Of a stretch of DNA of 64,000 nucleotides, positions 43,243 to 51,144 are shown piece by piece (positions within the stretch are counted from its first letter, which is position 1; each line of letters opens with the position of its first letter). The position numbers and the translations under genes are program-made. Under the pieces are notes generated by a model that worked only from the letters and a program-made list of their open reading frames with translations, was not told the DNA's origin and did not search any database. Where the stretch lies: assembly GCF_030818905.1 (NCBI RefSeq), contig NZ_JAUTAZ010000001.1:2232001-2296000 (forward strand), given 5' to 3'. Source of the stretch: Microbacterium sp. SORGH_AS_0888 (lineage in GTDB: Bacteria > Actinomycetota > Actinomycetes > Actinomycetales > Microbacteriaceae).

Positions 43243-43368
43243 GGGTGGCTCGTGTCCTCGATCTGCTCGGTGATGTTGTCTTCATCCTCTGGTCGGGTAA
43301 CGGACACCGTCCAAGACCGATGAGGTGCTGAGCGATACCGCGGGGGTATTTATGCAGGTCAGAAGGGA

Positions 43369-43374
43369 TACGCT
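43369..43374 (+). promoter_or_regulatory. -10 box TACGCT for the leaderless LysR gene
   Basis: TACGCT is followed by 6 bases (GGCACG) and GTG 43381. Confidence 0.5.
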
Positions 43375-43380
43375 GGCACG

Positions 43381-44244
43381 GTGGAGACCCGTGAGTTGAG
43401 GTACTTCGTTGCCGTCGCCGAGGAACTGCACTTCGGGCGGGCGGCGCAGCGACTGATGATCGCGCAGCCACCGCTGTCGCGTGCGATCCAGCAACTCGAA
43501 CGACGACTGGGGGTCGTTCTGCTGCACCGCACTGCCCGTGCCGTCTCATTGACCGCCGCAGGAACGGTGCTGCTTCGCGAGGCCCGTCTCGCGCTCGACG
43601 CGGTCGAAGCCGCCGAGGTCCGTACTCGCCGGGCTGCGAGTGATCGACCCGCGCTCGTGTTGGCGGCTAAAGCGGGGGCATCCAGCGAACTGCTCACAAG
43701 CCTGCTCGATGCTTACGCCGCGATGCCCGGGGCTGCCGCGATCGAGGTGACGCTAGTAGGGCCGGGGCAGCCGGAAGCGCTGCTGCGCACCGGACGTGCG
43801 GACGTTGCCCTGCTGCACCGGCCATACGACGAAACGGCCGGATTCGACACCGAAGACTTGCATACCGAGGAACAAGTACTGATCCTTCCCGCTGGCCACC
43901 GGTTCGCCCGCCAGCCTCACATCTCGATGGCGGACGTCGACTCACTAAAGGAACTGCCGCTACCGCGCTGGCCAGAACCCGACGGCAGTTACCAAGACGG
44001 TCCTGGACCACAAGTGCGCGACCACACACAACTACTCCAACTGATCGCGCTCGGGCGGGCCTGCGCTGTCGCACCCGAGTCAATCCGGGCGCAGCTTCAC
44101 GACGGCCACGCAGCCGTTCCCGTCTCGGACGCGCCGCCGGTCACGACCGTCGTAGCGTGGCCCCCGCACAGCACGTCTCGCGCCCTTGCCGGATTCATTC
44201 GTGCCGCGACACAACTCCGGCCCGCCGCCGCGGCGGCCGGCTGA
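43381..44244 (+). CDS. LysR-family transcriptional regulator
   Basis: A 287-residue regulator. The N-terminal helix-turn-helix is METRELRYFVAVAEELHFGRAAQRLMIAQPPLSRAIQQLERRLGV, typical of LysR proteins. The C-terminal inducer-binding domain includes GRADVALLHRPYDE and LPAGHRFARQPHISMADV. It is transcribed away from the GDSL/NmrA genes, the classical LysR arrangement, and has a leaderless-type promoter. Confidence 0.92.
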   Translation: METRELRYFVAVAEELHFGRAAQRLMIAQPPLSRAIQQLERRLGVVLLHRTARAVSLTAAGTVLLREARLALDAVEAAEVRTRRAASDRPALVLAAKAGASSELLTSLLDAYAAMPGAAAIEVTLVGPGQPEALLRTGRADVALLHRPYDETAGFDTEDLHTEEQVLILPAGHRFARQPHISMADVDSLKELPLPRWPEPDGSYQDGPGPQVRDHTQLLQLIALGRACAVAPESIRAQLHDGHAAVPVSDAPPVTTVVAWPPHSTSRALAGFIRAATQLRPAAAAAG

Positions 44245-44257
44245 TGCGCCAGGTTGG

Positions 44258-44400
44258 ACACTTCTCGCCGGAACCCGAGCCGCAACCCAGAGACATTTAC
44301 CCCGGGAAACGACCTGATATGTGACATCTGCCCGCGGCACTTACACGAAGTTGTAAATTCCCACGCAAGATGTCAATTTCTCGTCCTAAATGTCTCGGGG
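44258..44400 (+). repeat. Dispersed GGACATTTC-type repeat cluster
   Basis: Contains TTGGACACTTCTCGCCGGAACC, GAGACATTTACCCCGG, GTGACATCTGCC and AGATGTCAATTTCTCG...AAATGTCTCGGGG. The units are spaced irregularly and vary in sequence. They match clusters at 41.35, 45.13, 48.45 and 50.40 kb. No gene lies here. Confidence 0.55.
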
Positions 44401-44434
44401 CGTCCAGCGGCACCGAACCGATCGATTTTGCCCT

Positions 44435-44905
44435 TTAACGGTTGCTCGTCTTTTGCAGGTAGACCAGCTCGACTCCTGGGTGGAGGGTTACCTGGCGAGC
44501 GCGGGAGTACCCCTCTCGCTCGTATAGGCGGATGTTGGCTTGGCTCAGGTGTCCGGTGAACAGCTCGAAGTGTTGCGCGCCGCTCGTGCGTTCCGCCTCG
44601 CGGAGGAGAGTTGTTCCAATGCCACGACCTTGCAGGTCGGGAGCAACGACAAGACGGCCGATGTGTGCGGTGTCACCGTCGACCGTCCAGCGAACCGCGC
44701 CAATCAGTCGGCCGTCATCACGGATGCCCAGACCAGGAGCAGCAAGCTCACGGCGCAGTTCGTCGAGTGTCTGCGTGAGCGCGGGCAAGAAGGGGTCGCG
44801 GTAGATCTGCGCCTCCGAGGCGTAAGCCGCCCGCTGCAAGGTCAGGAGTTCTCCCGCATCGGACACGGAAAGCGGACGCGCGATGAAAGGGGTGGTCTGG
44901 GACAT
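44435..44905 (-). CDS. GNAT family N-acetyltransferase
   Basis: A 156-residue acetyltransferase. The acetyl-CoA motif is VVAPDLQGRGIGTTLLREAE; preceding strand IGAVRWTVDGDTAHIGRL and following FELFTGHLSQANIRLYEREGYSR complete the fold. ATG 44905 (MSQTTPF) has GAGAGG just upstream; the frame extends further without support. The substrate is unknown. A 228-bp piece of this gene (44443-44670) is present again in inverted orientation at 48152-48379. Confidence 0.88.
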   Translation of the reverse strand: MSQTTPFIARPLSVSDAGELLTLQRAAYASEAQIYRDPFLPALTQTLDELRRELAAPGLGIRDDGRLIGAVRWTVDGDTAHIGRLVVAPDLQGRGIGTTLLREAERTSGAQHFELFTGHLSQANIRLYEREGYSRARQVTLHPGVELVYLQKTSNR

Positions 44906-45125
44906 GTGCGGCCTCTCGTGGGTGGGGCTGCGCGTCAGTTGTCCCGGAATGTCCCGGCTGTCGAGCAGCCGGGAACGAAGTACGTCGAAGGCCGCTATCG
45001 CGGCCACCAGGTTGAAGTCATTCGACGCATGGGCAGAAGGCTATCGGCGCGGCACGCCGGCGTCGACTATCGGTCCGAAACCGATCGGTCTGCACTCAAG
45101 TCCTCGAGCACTGTTACGTGTGCCC

Positions 45126-45292
45126 CGATTGGGACATGTCTCCTCGGAATCGCGCGCCGATCGTGGACATTTAGGGGCGCCCAACCCGCCTATCCGGGAC
45201 ACCTTCGGCTGGAATCTACATCGTTGTAGGTTTTTTCGAAGTTGTCTATTTCGCAGATGAAATGTCCACTACGTGTCCATATGGACATTTCG
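45126..45292 (+). repeat. Dispersed repeats and right copy of the island-edge repeat
   Basis: At 45126-45150 GGGACATGTCTCCTCGGAATCG matches the repeat at 48.45 kb. At 45221-45292 TCGTTGTAGGTTTTTTCGAAG..., TTTCGCAGATGAAATGTCC and ATATGGACATTTCGGG match the left island-edge repeat after dnaB (34531-34614), same orientation, about 10.7 kb apart. The stretch 44906-45125 and 45293-45782 shows no gene I can support. Confidence 0.55.
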
Positions 45293-45782
45293 GGTCGCCA
45301 AGCGGACCCTCATCCGACCGCGATATGTTTGTCTTGAGGGAGCAGACGGCTATCCGTGCTCGTTTGCGACGCGGATGTGCTCGAACTCCGCGCCAGTGGC
45401 CGTCAGCGGGCGACTTCTACGGGTATGTCTCCAGCTCCAGAACCGTTGAAAGTGGCTCGGCGGAGGTCACTTCTTTGTCGGATTCTGTGGTGCCTGTTGA
45501 CACGCCGGAGCGAACCGAAGACGCGAGCGCCCGACCTCGAATGAGGGAGGGCGCTCGCCGCCGGTCAGCGCCCTCCGCGAGCTCGACGCTCGACGTCGGC
45601 CTCGCTCGGCGGTGGCGGCCGGTCTTGCGGTCGTAGGTTCTCTCGCACCCGCGGTGTGGCTGTCCCTCTGGAGGCTGGGCACGGCACTCGCGCTAGCACG
45701 GCCGCACGGAGCCGGCGAGAGTCCCACGATGCGAGTGGTCGGGCCGTTCCCGCCGTTCGCCTGCCAGCGCGAGTGCTCTCGC

Positions 45783-46808
45783 TCAGCTGCTCTCGGCGAC
45801 GACGATCTTGCCCGTCGCGTGCCCGGTCTCGACCAGAGCATGCGCTTCGCGAAGGCTCGTCGCATTCAGGGGGGCGAGGGTCTGAGTGAGTGTGGTGCGG
45901 ATGCGTCCGGCGTCGATCAGCTCGGCGACGCGGTTCAGGAGGTGGTGCTGGGCTTCGAGGTCCCAGCCGTGGCGAGGGCGGGCGAACATGAACTCCCAGT
46001 GCCAGGAGATGGCCTTGTCCTTGAGTGCATAGAAGTCGAGGTCACGCTCGTCATCGATGGCAACGATCTGCCCAAAGGGGCGGAGGACGTTCGTGAACAG
46101 AGGGATACGCCCCTTGCTTTGCGAGGTGAACGCGAAGTCCACTCCGCCCGGCGCGATCTTCAGGATGCTGCGGGCAAGGTCCGGGTCCGTGTGGTCGACG
46201 ACGACGTCGGCGCCGAGATGTTCCGCCCACGCGCGCGACTCTGCCCGGGATGCTGTCGCAATCACCTTGACGCCGGTGAGAGCCTTGGCGAGCTGGATGA
46301 GGATCGATCCGACGCCACCCGCTGCGCCGAGGACAAGGAGAGTGCCCGTGGTGTCGGCGGTCAGGCGGAGCTTGTCGAACAGTGCTTCCCACGCGGTGAT
46401 AGCGGTCAACGGTAGGGCCGCCGTCTCTGCATGGGTGAGGGTCGCGGGCTTGGCGCCGACGATACGTTCGTCGACGAGTTGCTGTGAGGCGTAGCTGCCA
46501 GACCGCTCGAGGCTGCCGGCGTAGTAGACCTCGTCGCCCGGGCGGAAGAGAGTCGCTTCATCGCCTGCCGCGAGGACGATGCCGGAAGCATCCCAGCCGA
46601 GTACCCGGTCCTTGCCGGCACGATTGCCAGACGCGCGCACCTTCACATCCACTGGGTTCACCGACACCGCTCGTACCTCAACGAGCAGATCCCTTCCGCC
46701 GGGTGCGGGCGGGGAAGGGATCTTGGCATCTATGAGACTGTCGGGAGCATCCACGGGGCCGCCTGCCCGGTTGATGACTGCGGGGATCGACTGAGCATTC
46801 TCCGCCAT
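45783..46808 (-). CDS. Zinc-type alcohol dehydrogenase-like quinone oxidoreductase
   Basis: A 341-residue NADPH:quinone oxidoreductase-like member of the medium-chain family (zinc-binding alcohol dehydrogenase family name, ZDH-like). It lacks catalytic zinc cysteines. Landmarks are VSVNPVDVKVRASGN, LGWDASGIV, ALPLTAITAWEALFDKL, the NADPH loop VLGAAGGVGSILIQLAK, and WHWEFMFARP typical of this subgroup. It is divergent from... and likely controlled by the HxlR-type regulator encoded just upstream (same strand, 122 bp away). Confidence 0.88.
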   Translation of the reverse strand: MAENAQSIPAVINRAGGPVDAPDSLIDAKIPSPPAPGGRDLLVEVRAVSVNPVDVKVRASGNRAGKDRVLGWDASGIVLAAGDEATLFRPGDEVYYAGSLERSGSYASQQLVDERIVGAKPATLTHAETAALPLTAITAWEALFDKLRLTADTTGTLLVLGAAGGVGSILIQLAKALTGVKVIATASRAESRAWAEHLGADVVVDHTDPDLARSILKIAPGGVDFAFTSQSKGRIPLFTNVLRPFGQIVAIDDERDLDFYALKDKAISWHWEFMFARPRHGWDLEAQHHLLNRVAELIDAGRIRTTLTQTLAPLNATSLREAHALVETGHATGKIVVAESS

Positions 46809-46930
46809 GAGTTTTCGTCTCCGTTCCGTGGTGGCTCAGCGAGCGCGGGCACATTGAAGGTGACGGTATCGATTGGGATGCGGTTACCCGCAAGGGGGGT
46901 TAGTTACCCGGAGGAAAGGCGTGGGGGAAG

Positions 46931-47353
46931 TCAGCGGCCTGCTGCGCGGTCATCAGGAGCTGTAGCTGCGTCGGTCCCAGCCTGGGCCTTGGCGAGCTGG
47001 TAGTTGCACTCTGCCCACTCCCGTAGCGCGAAAACAGGTCGGATCGCGCTGCGCCCTGCGTCCGTGAGCGTGTACTCCACGTGCAAAGGCACAGCCGGGA
47101 TCACTTCGCGATGGACGAGCCCGAAACCCTCCAAACGGCGCAACGTCGCGGTGAGGACCTTCGGTGAGACGCCTTCAAGACGTCGCTGCAGTGCTCCAAA
47201 CCGCACGGGACCGTCCTCGAGCGCGCCGATCGCAAGAGCCGACCACTTGTTCGCGACCACGTCAAGCAGGTCCCGGCACGGGCAGTCCGCCGAGTACACA
47301 TCGCCGCGTGTTTCGGTCATCTCTGCCAGCCGCAGCCCGTCATGCAGGGACAT
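46931..47353 (-). CDS. HxlR-family transcriptional regulator
   Basis: A 140-residue winged-helix regulator. The HxlR signature is CPCRDLLDVVANKWSALAIGALEDGPVRFGALQRRLEGVSPKVLTATLRRLEGFGLV; the cysteines in DCPCRD could sense quinones or electrophiles as in YodB/HypR-type proteins (inference). An internal start at ATG 47320 (MTETRG) is possible. It is divergent from the HbpS-like gene and adjacent to a quinone oxidoreductase gene, the usual redox-stress pairing. Confidence 0.9.
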   Translation of the reverse strand: MSLHDGLRLAEMTETRGDVYSADCPCRDLLDVVANKWSALAIGALEDGPVRFGALQRRLEGVSPKVLTATLRRLEGFGLVHREVIPAVPLHVEYTLTDAGRSAIRPVFALREWAECNYQLAKAQAGTDAATAPDDRAAGR

Positions 47354-47508
47354 GAATCTCCTTGGAGATCGCAGGAATCACACGTGAATTCCCTTGAGGA
47401 AGTAACAGCCCTTGCGGGTAAGTATGTTCGCAAACCTACCTTCTGATCAGCACCGGCGCACTCCGCGCCGGTGCTTTCCCACCTCATCAACAGGAGCGCA
47501 TTTCCCTC

Positions 47509-47934
47509 ATGGCAACACCGATCATCTCGCCGGTCTCTCTCACGCGGGCGCAAGCTCATGCAGCTCTCGACGCCGGGTTTGCGAAGGCCGCGGAACTCGG
47601 CATCCCGTTCACCATCGCCGTCGTGGACGGTGGAGGCAATCTCGTCGCTCAGGTCAAGGACGACGGGGCCGCTCTCGCGTCCATCGGCACCAGCTACGCC
47701 AAGGCGATCACCGCCGCCCATTTCGCGCAGCCCACTCGGGATCTCCAAGCCGCAGTCAGCCCAGGTGGGCCGCTGTTCGCGCTCGGCACCCGTTACGCGG
47801 ACTATGCGTTCGTCGCTGGAGGGGTGCCGATCACCAACGCGGACGGTACCGTCATCGGCGCCATCGGCGCCGGCGGCGCCTCACCTGAGCAGGATCACGA
47901 GGTTGCGGCTGCTGCGCGCGCCGCTGCCGAGTGA
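47509..47934 (+). CDS. GlcG/HbpS family heme-binding-like protein
   Basis: A 141-residue protein of the GlcG/HbpS (DUF336) family. Features are LTRAQAHAALDAGFAKAAELGIPFTIAVVDGGGNLVAQVK, SYAKAITAAHFAQPT and GGVPITNADGTVIGAIGAGGASPEQDHEVAAAA. Family members bind heme or corrinoid, or act in glycolate and redox stress loci. No secretion signal is visible. It is divergent from the HxlR regulator; TGCGGGTAAGTATG in the shared region may hold the operator. Confidence 0.88.
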   Translation: MATPIISPVSLTRAQAHAALDAGFAKAAELGIPFTIAVVDGGGNLVAQVKDDGAALASIGTSYAKAITAAHFAQPTRDLQAAVSPGGPLFALGTRYADYAFVAGGVPITNADGTVIGAIGAGGASPEQDHEVAAAARAAAE

Positions 47935-48059
47935 CCTTCAGCACCCTGATGGCTTGGCGCCGGGTGCAACATCACCCGGCGCCAAGCCGCCCCTCTCCCT
48001 TCAACACCCTGCGCGTAGCCGCGCGCGCCTCCGAGCCAACCCAGAAAGGACTCCTGAAC

Positions 48060-48151
48060 ATGGTCACTCTCATCTCCCGAACCCAGCCCGACATCGCCAC
48101 CGTCCTCACCCGCGAGCGGTTCACGTTCGACACGTTCACGAAGGCCGATGC
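48060..48151 (+). pseudogene. Truncated N-terminus of an unidentified gene
   Basis: ATG 48060 begins a 31-residue coding stretch (MVTLISRTQPDIATVLTRER, then FTFDTFTKADAR) with a typical gene start after AGGACTCCTGAAC. At 48152 it is replaced by a copy of part of the GNAT gene in another frame. The parent family is not recognised; the missing part was lost at the recombination point. Confidence 0.5.
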
Positions 48152-48379
48152 CCGCACACATCGGCCGTCTTGTCGTTGCTCCCGACCTGCAAGGTCGTGG
48201 CATTGGAACAACTCTCCTCCGCGAGGCGGAACGCACGAGCGGCGCGCAACACTTCGAGCTGTTCACCGGACACCTGAGCCAAGCCAACATCCGCCTATAC
48301 GAGCGAGAGGGGTACTCCCGCGCTCGCCAGGTAACCCTCCACCCAGGAGTCGAGCTGGTCTACCTGCAAAAGACGAGCA
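48152..48379 (+). pseudogene. Inverted duplicate of the 3' part of the GNAT gene
   Basis: This 228-bp block is the reverse complement of 44443-44670 with no difference noticed by eye over the stretches compared. It encodes HIGRLVVAPDLQGRGIGTTL and so on to VYLQKTS but lacks a start and the N-terminal half. Both ends are sharp: on the left a truncated foreign gene, on the right unrelated sequence. It must be a recent duplication or rearrangement. Confidence 0.85.
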
Positions 48380-48439
48380 GCCGCCAGAGGACGCAAGAGC
48401 GATCCGTCCGCACCCGAGCTCCACAGGCGGCGGCTACGC

Positions 48440-48584
48440 GGTGCCCCGGTTGAGACATCTCTCGCCGGAATCGGGGCGGAGATCCTGGCACACCTACCCC
48501 ATTAGACCCGGCCCAATCCGGACATCTGTCGGCGGAATCCACAGAACTTGTCCGGAGATGACACTTTTGACATGTCTGCCACGT
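48440..48584 (+). repeat. Dispersed GGACATTTC-type repeats and repeat B, right copy
   Basis: GAGACATCTCTCGCCGGAATCGG (near 48452) and CGGACATCTGTCGGCGGAATCC (near 48517) are followed by ACTTGTCCGGAGATGACACTTTTGACATGTCTGCC at 48546-48584. The last element copies 41494-41531 in the same orientation. The two copies enclose the NmrA-to-HbpS gene block. The stretch 48585-48685 shows no gene. Confidence 0.55.
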
Positions 48585-48685
48585 GCGCGACCAGCGCAGC
48601 ACTCCACCACAGACGAGGCGCCTTGACGTAGTCAGGACCGCAATCGCTTCGAGAAGGCGCCGCCGACCGAATACGACAGACGCGG

Positions 48686-49759
48686 TTAGGAGCGCCGTAA
48701 GGAGGGGTCTGACGTCGACTTCGTCAGGGAGCTGAGGGCAGTCATCGCGGAGGTCTCGATCGTCGCGATGTCATCAAGCAGCTGACTCGCTTCGGTCAGA
48801 TTGTCCGGGCTGCCCGTCACTCCCGCCTTCTCGATGAGGTCGGCGACGCTCGTCCAGAGCAGTGCGGACTCGGCGAAGAGATCTCGTCCCTGCTCCACGA
48901 GGTCGGTCCCCGGTACACCTTCGAGAAGTCCCCGGCACTCCGTCAGGAAGTCTCGATACAGGTTGCGAAACAGTGCGCCTCCGGTGCCCCCGCGTTCCAT
49001 CAGCATGGCGATGACGGCGAGGTCGCGCTCGGGGTCCTCGACTCGATCAAACCACGTCCGCACCCGCTCAGCGGCTGTGCTGATTCCTCGACTGCCGAGG
49101 TTGGCGATCGGCGGCGCGAGGAAGTCCTGGGCGCACGACGTTATCGCGGGAACGATCGCCGAGACGACCTGCCCGTCATCCGGGTTCGATGCCGTCACCT
49201 TCACGGTGAATGACCGGTGGCGGGCTGACATCGGGCCGCGTGCCGCTCGTGCTCTCGCCAGGCTCTCCAAGCTGGTGGACACCGCTCCGCCCTGCTGTGC
49301 GGTGTCGACGAGATATGCCCGCTCGGCGTCGTAGCCGTACATGGCGACGATGTGACCGGCGAAGTGCACGCGCGATCCGAAGTACTCCAGGTCATGGCTG
49401 TCGAGCTGCAGCCCTACCGGGATCCCATCGTCGATGGAGGATCGGACCCGATCCCAGGCCTTTCGTGGTGAGGTGGTCTCCTGCACGCGCAGTTCGAGCC
49501 CCAGCCTTTGGGCCAGGTTCTGGGTGAGGTGGAAGGGCTTCACCCTTCCGCCGAGGAAGGGCAGCCCCTGCTGCTTCGAGTCCCAGTAGATGAAGGACAG
49601 CCCGCTCCCCAGCCCGAAGAGCATCGGTTCAGAAAGGTCGAGTCCGGTCGAGCTCAGGAGCACGCCGAGCGCGGTCGTCTCGCAGTGCGCGCCGCCGGCC
49701 GTGGAGACGCTGTCGATGGTCGTCTTGTGGGGCCCCACAGGCCTGGGCTCATCACTCAT
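48686..49759 (-). CDS. BtrH N-terminal / DUF4872 domain-containing protein
   Basis: A 357-residue protein. The N-terminal half has a cysteine-peptidase-like BtrH fold: GGAHCETTALGVLL (candidate nucleophile Cys26), GIPVGLQLDSHDLEYFG and VHFAGHIVAMYGYDAERAYLVDTAQQG (candidate His and Asp). The C-terminal ~180 residues match the helical DUF4872 extension. BtrH is an acyltransferase in butirosin biosynthesis; stand-alone relatives are uncharacterised. It overlaps the preceding PadR regulator gene by 8 bases, so it is probably that regulator's target. Confidence 0.85.
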   Translation of the reverse strand: MSDEPRPVGPHKTTIDSVSTAGGAHCETTALGVLLSSTGLDLSEPMLFGLGSGLSFIYWDSKQQGLPFLGGRVKPFHLTQNLAQRLGLELRVQETTSPRKAWDRVRSSIDDGIPVGLQLDSHDLEYFGSRVHFAGHIVAMYGYDAERAYLVDTAQQGGAVSTSLESLARARAARGPMSARHRSFTVKVTASNPDDGQVVSAIVPAITSCAQDFLAPPIANLGSRGISTAAERVRTWFDRVEDPERDLAVIAMLMERGGTGGALFRNLYRDFLTECRGLLEGVPGTDLVEQGRDLFAESALLWTSVADLIEKAGVTGSPDNLTEASQLLDDIATIETSAMTALSSLTKSTSDPSLRRS

Positions 49760-50273
49760 CGGATACCTGGACTCGTCCGGCGAGCCACGACCTTTCCGCC
49801 TCCAGGAGGCTGAGGGAGTAGGAGAAGACCTCCCGCGCGGGGCGCGGGAGGGGGGCTTGCGACCGCTCGGCTTCCTTGACCGATGCGATCCTGGCCTCGA
49901 GCTGAGCCAGCCTGCTGCGAAGTGCCTCGTCGTAGGCGTGCTCCGTCACCAGCGTCAGGTTGGCCAGTCCGACCAGGACCGGATGCGGCACCGCCTGAAG
50001 ATCAGCGATGACCGCAACTGCTTCATCTGCTGCGATCTGACGCCCCTCCGTCGTGGCGTGGAACACCCGCCGAGACTTCCCGCCAGAACGGCCCTCGGCA
50101 GCCTCGATGAAGTGGCGCTGCTCCAGCTTGCCGAGCACGTAGTAGATCGATGAGAAGCCGATATCTGTCCACTGCCGTATGCCCCGTTCCTTGATCACCT
50201 GTTCCAGGTCGTAACCGTGCCGTGGTTGCTCAACGATCAAACCCAGCACAGTCAGTTCAGCAGGAGTCAACAC
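49752..50273 (-). CDS. PadR-family transcriptional regulator
   Basis: A 173-residue regulator. The PadR winged helix is LTVLGLIVEQPRHGYDLEQVIKERGIRQWTDIGFSSIYYVLGKLEQRHFIEAAE. The C-terminal helical dimerisation region (residues ~95-165) is of the longer PadR subtype. GTG 50273 has a -10 box 6 bases upstream. A palindrome overlapping that -10 box suggests autorepression. It is translationally coupled to the BtrH-like gene. Confidence 0.92.
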   Translation of the reverse strand: MLTPAELTVLGLIVEQPRHGYDLEQVIKERGIRQWTDIGFSSIYYVLGKLEQRHFIEAAEGRSGGKSRRVFHATTEGRQIAADEAVAVIADLQAVPHPVLVGLANLTLVTEHAYDEALRSRLAQLEARIASVKEAERSQAPLPRPAREVFSYSLSLLEAERSWLAGRVQVSDE

Positions 50274-50278
50274 CAGGG

Positions 50279-50296
50279 TATTCTAGCGCCAGAATA
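50279..50296. promoter_or_regulatory. PadR promoter (-10 TAGAAT) within palindrome TATTCT-N6-AGAATA
   Basis: On the minus strand TAGAAT (50285-50280) is followed by 6 bases and GTG 50273, which implies a leaderless transcript. The inverted repeat TATTCT/AGAATA (50279-50284 and 50291-50296) covers the -10 box, a good position for an autoregulatory operator. Confidence 0.55.
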
Positions 50297-50396
50297 GTCT
50301 GGTGGCGGTGACGCTCCCAGCGCCGAGTCCGAACGAGTGAAGGTGAGCCTCACGCTTCGCGCCTCTTCGAGCATCCCGCGACCGATTGAACAGTCA

Positions 50397-50580
50397 TAGG
50401 GGACATTTCTCACCGGAACCGATCTGTGTCCATATCGACTTTCCGCCGGACCCGCACCAGCGGCAGCCGCGCGTCTCTTGGTCCGTCCTCCTCGCGTGAG
50501 CCCGCCGAAGAGCGCTTCAGAGCGACGGTGGGCTTGGCACATCGCCGCATGTGGAACGTCGTGTCCGAACCCCGCGGCTG
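50397..50580 (+). repeat. Dispersed repeat cluster and repeat C, right copy
   Basis: GGGGACATTTCTCACCGGAACC at about 50399 belongs to the GGACATTTC family. The stretch 50456-50580 is a diverged copy of 39385-39503 (see that entry), same orientation. No gene is supported between 50297 and 50610. Confidence 0.5.
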
Positions 50581-50610
50581 TTTCCGTCGTGACGTCGGTG
50601 AAGAACGCGG

Positions 50611-51144
50611 CTACGCCAGGCCCGCTTGGATGGCGCGGATGTTGGTCGCGAGAATGCCTCGACTGAGGAGCCCGGGTCCGAGCGGGCCGGCCGTGTCTTC
50701 GCCGAGGAGTGGCAGCTGTCGCAACGCTGCCTTGGCTTCCGGGCTCAGCTGTCGAAGCTGCCAATGGATCTCGTTGCGGATCGCGTCGACCTGGTCGGGT
50801 CTGGACAGTCCCGCAGCCTCGGCCGCATACGCGGCGGCCCCGAGTGCATGGGCGCCCATGTGGGCCACGCCGGCGGCCTGCGCCGCTGCGCGCGCGGCCG
50901 CGATGGCCGCCGGGGTCGTGACGACCTGTGCCGCGCGTCCCGCAACGAAACGGCGGCGGATCTCGCCAGCGGCATCCAGTTCTCCCCGCGCGAAGGCGCG
51001 GGTGCGAGCGATCGCGTCTCGCGGCCGCGGATCGGTCGGCGACTCCGCCTCGAAGATCGCGAGGACTCGTTCGGCGCAGTCCGCTGCCCACCCCGCCACG
51101 GCCCGCCGGTCGCTCGCGCTCAGTGCCTGCGGTGACCCCGTCAC
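50611..51144 (-). CDS. Putative immunity protein (Imm5-like)
   Basis: A 177-residue helical, Ala-rich protein. The pattern LSASDRRAVAGWAADCAERVLAIFEAESPTDPRPRDAIARTRAFARGELDA, followed by AAAQAAGVAHMGAHALGAAAYAAEAAGL and NEIHWQLRQLSPEAKAAL, matches the Imm5-like putative immunity protein family of actinobacteria. No toxin gene with a secretion signal lies nearby, so it may be an orphan. GTG 51144 overlaps the stop of the upstream DUF6194-like gene (GTGA). Confidence 0.7.
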   Translation of the reverse strand: MTGSPQALSASDRRAVAGWAADCAERVLAIFEAESPTDPRPRDAIARTRAFARGELDAAGEIRRRFVAGRAAQVVTTPAAIAAARAAAQAAGVAHMGAHALGAAAYAAEAAGLSRPDQVDAIRNEIHWQLRQLSPEAKAALRQLPLLGEDTAGPLGPGLLSRGILATNIRAIQAGLA

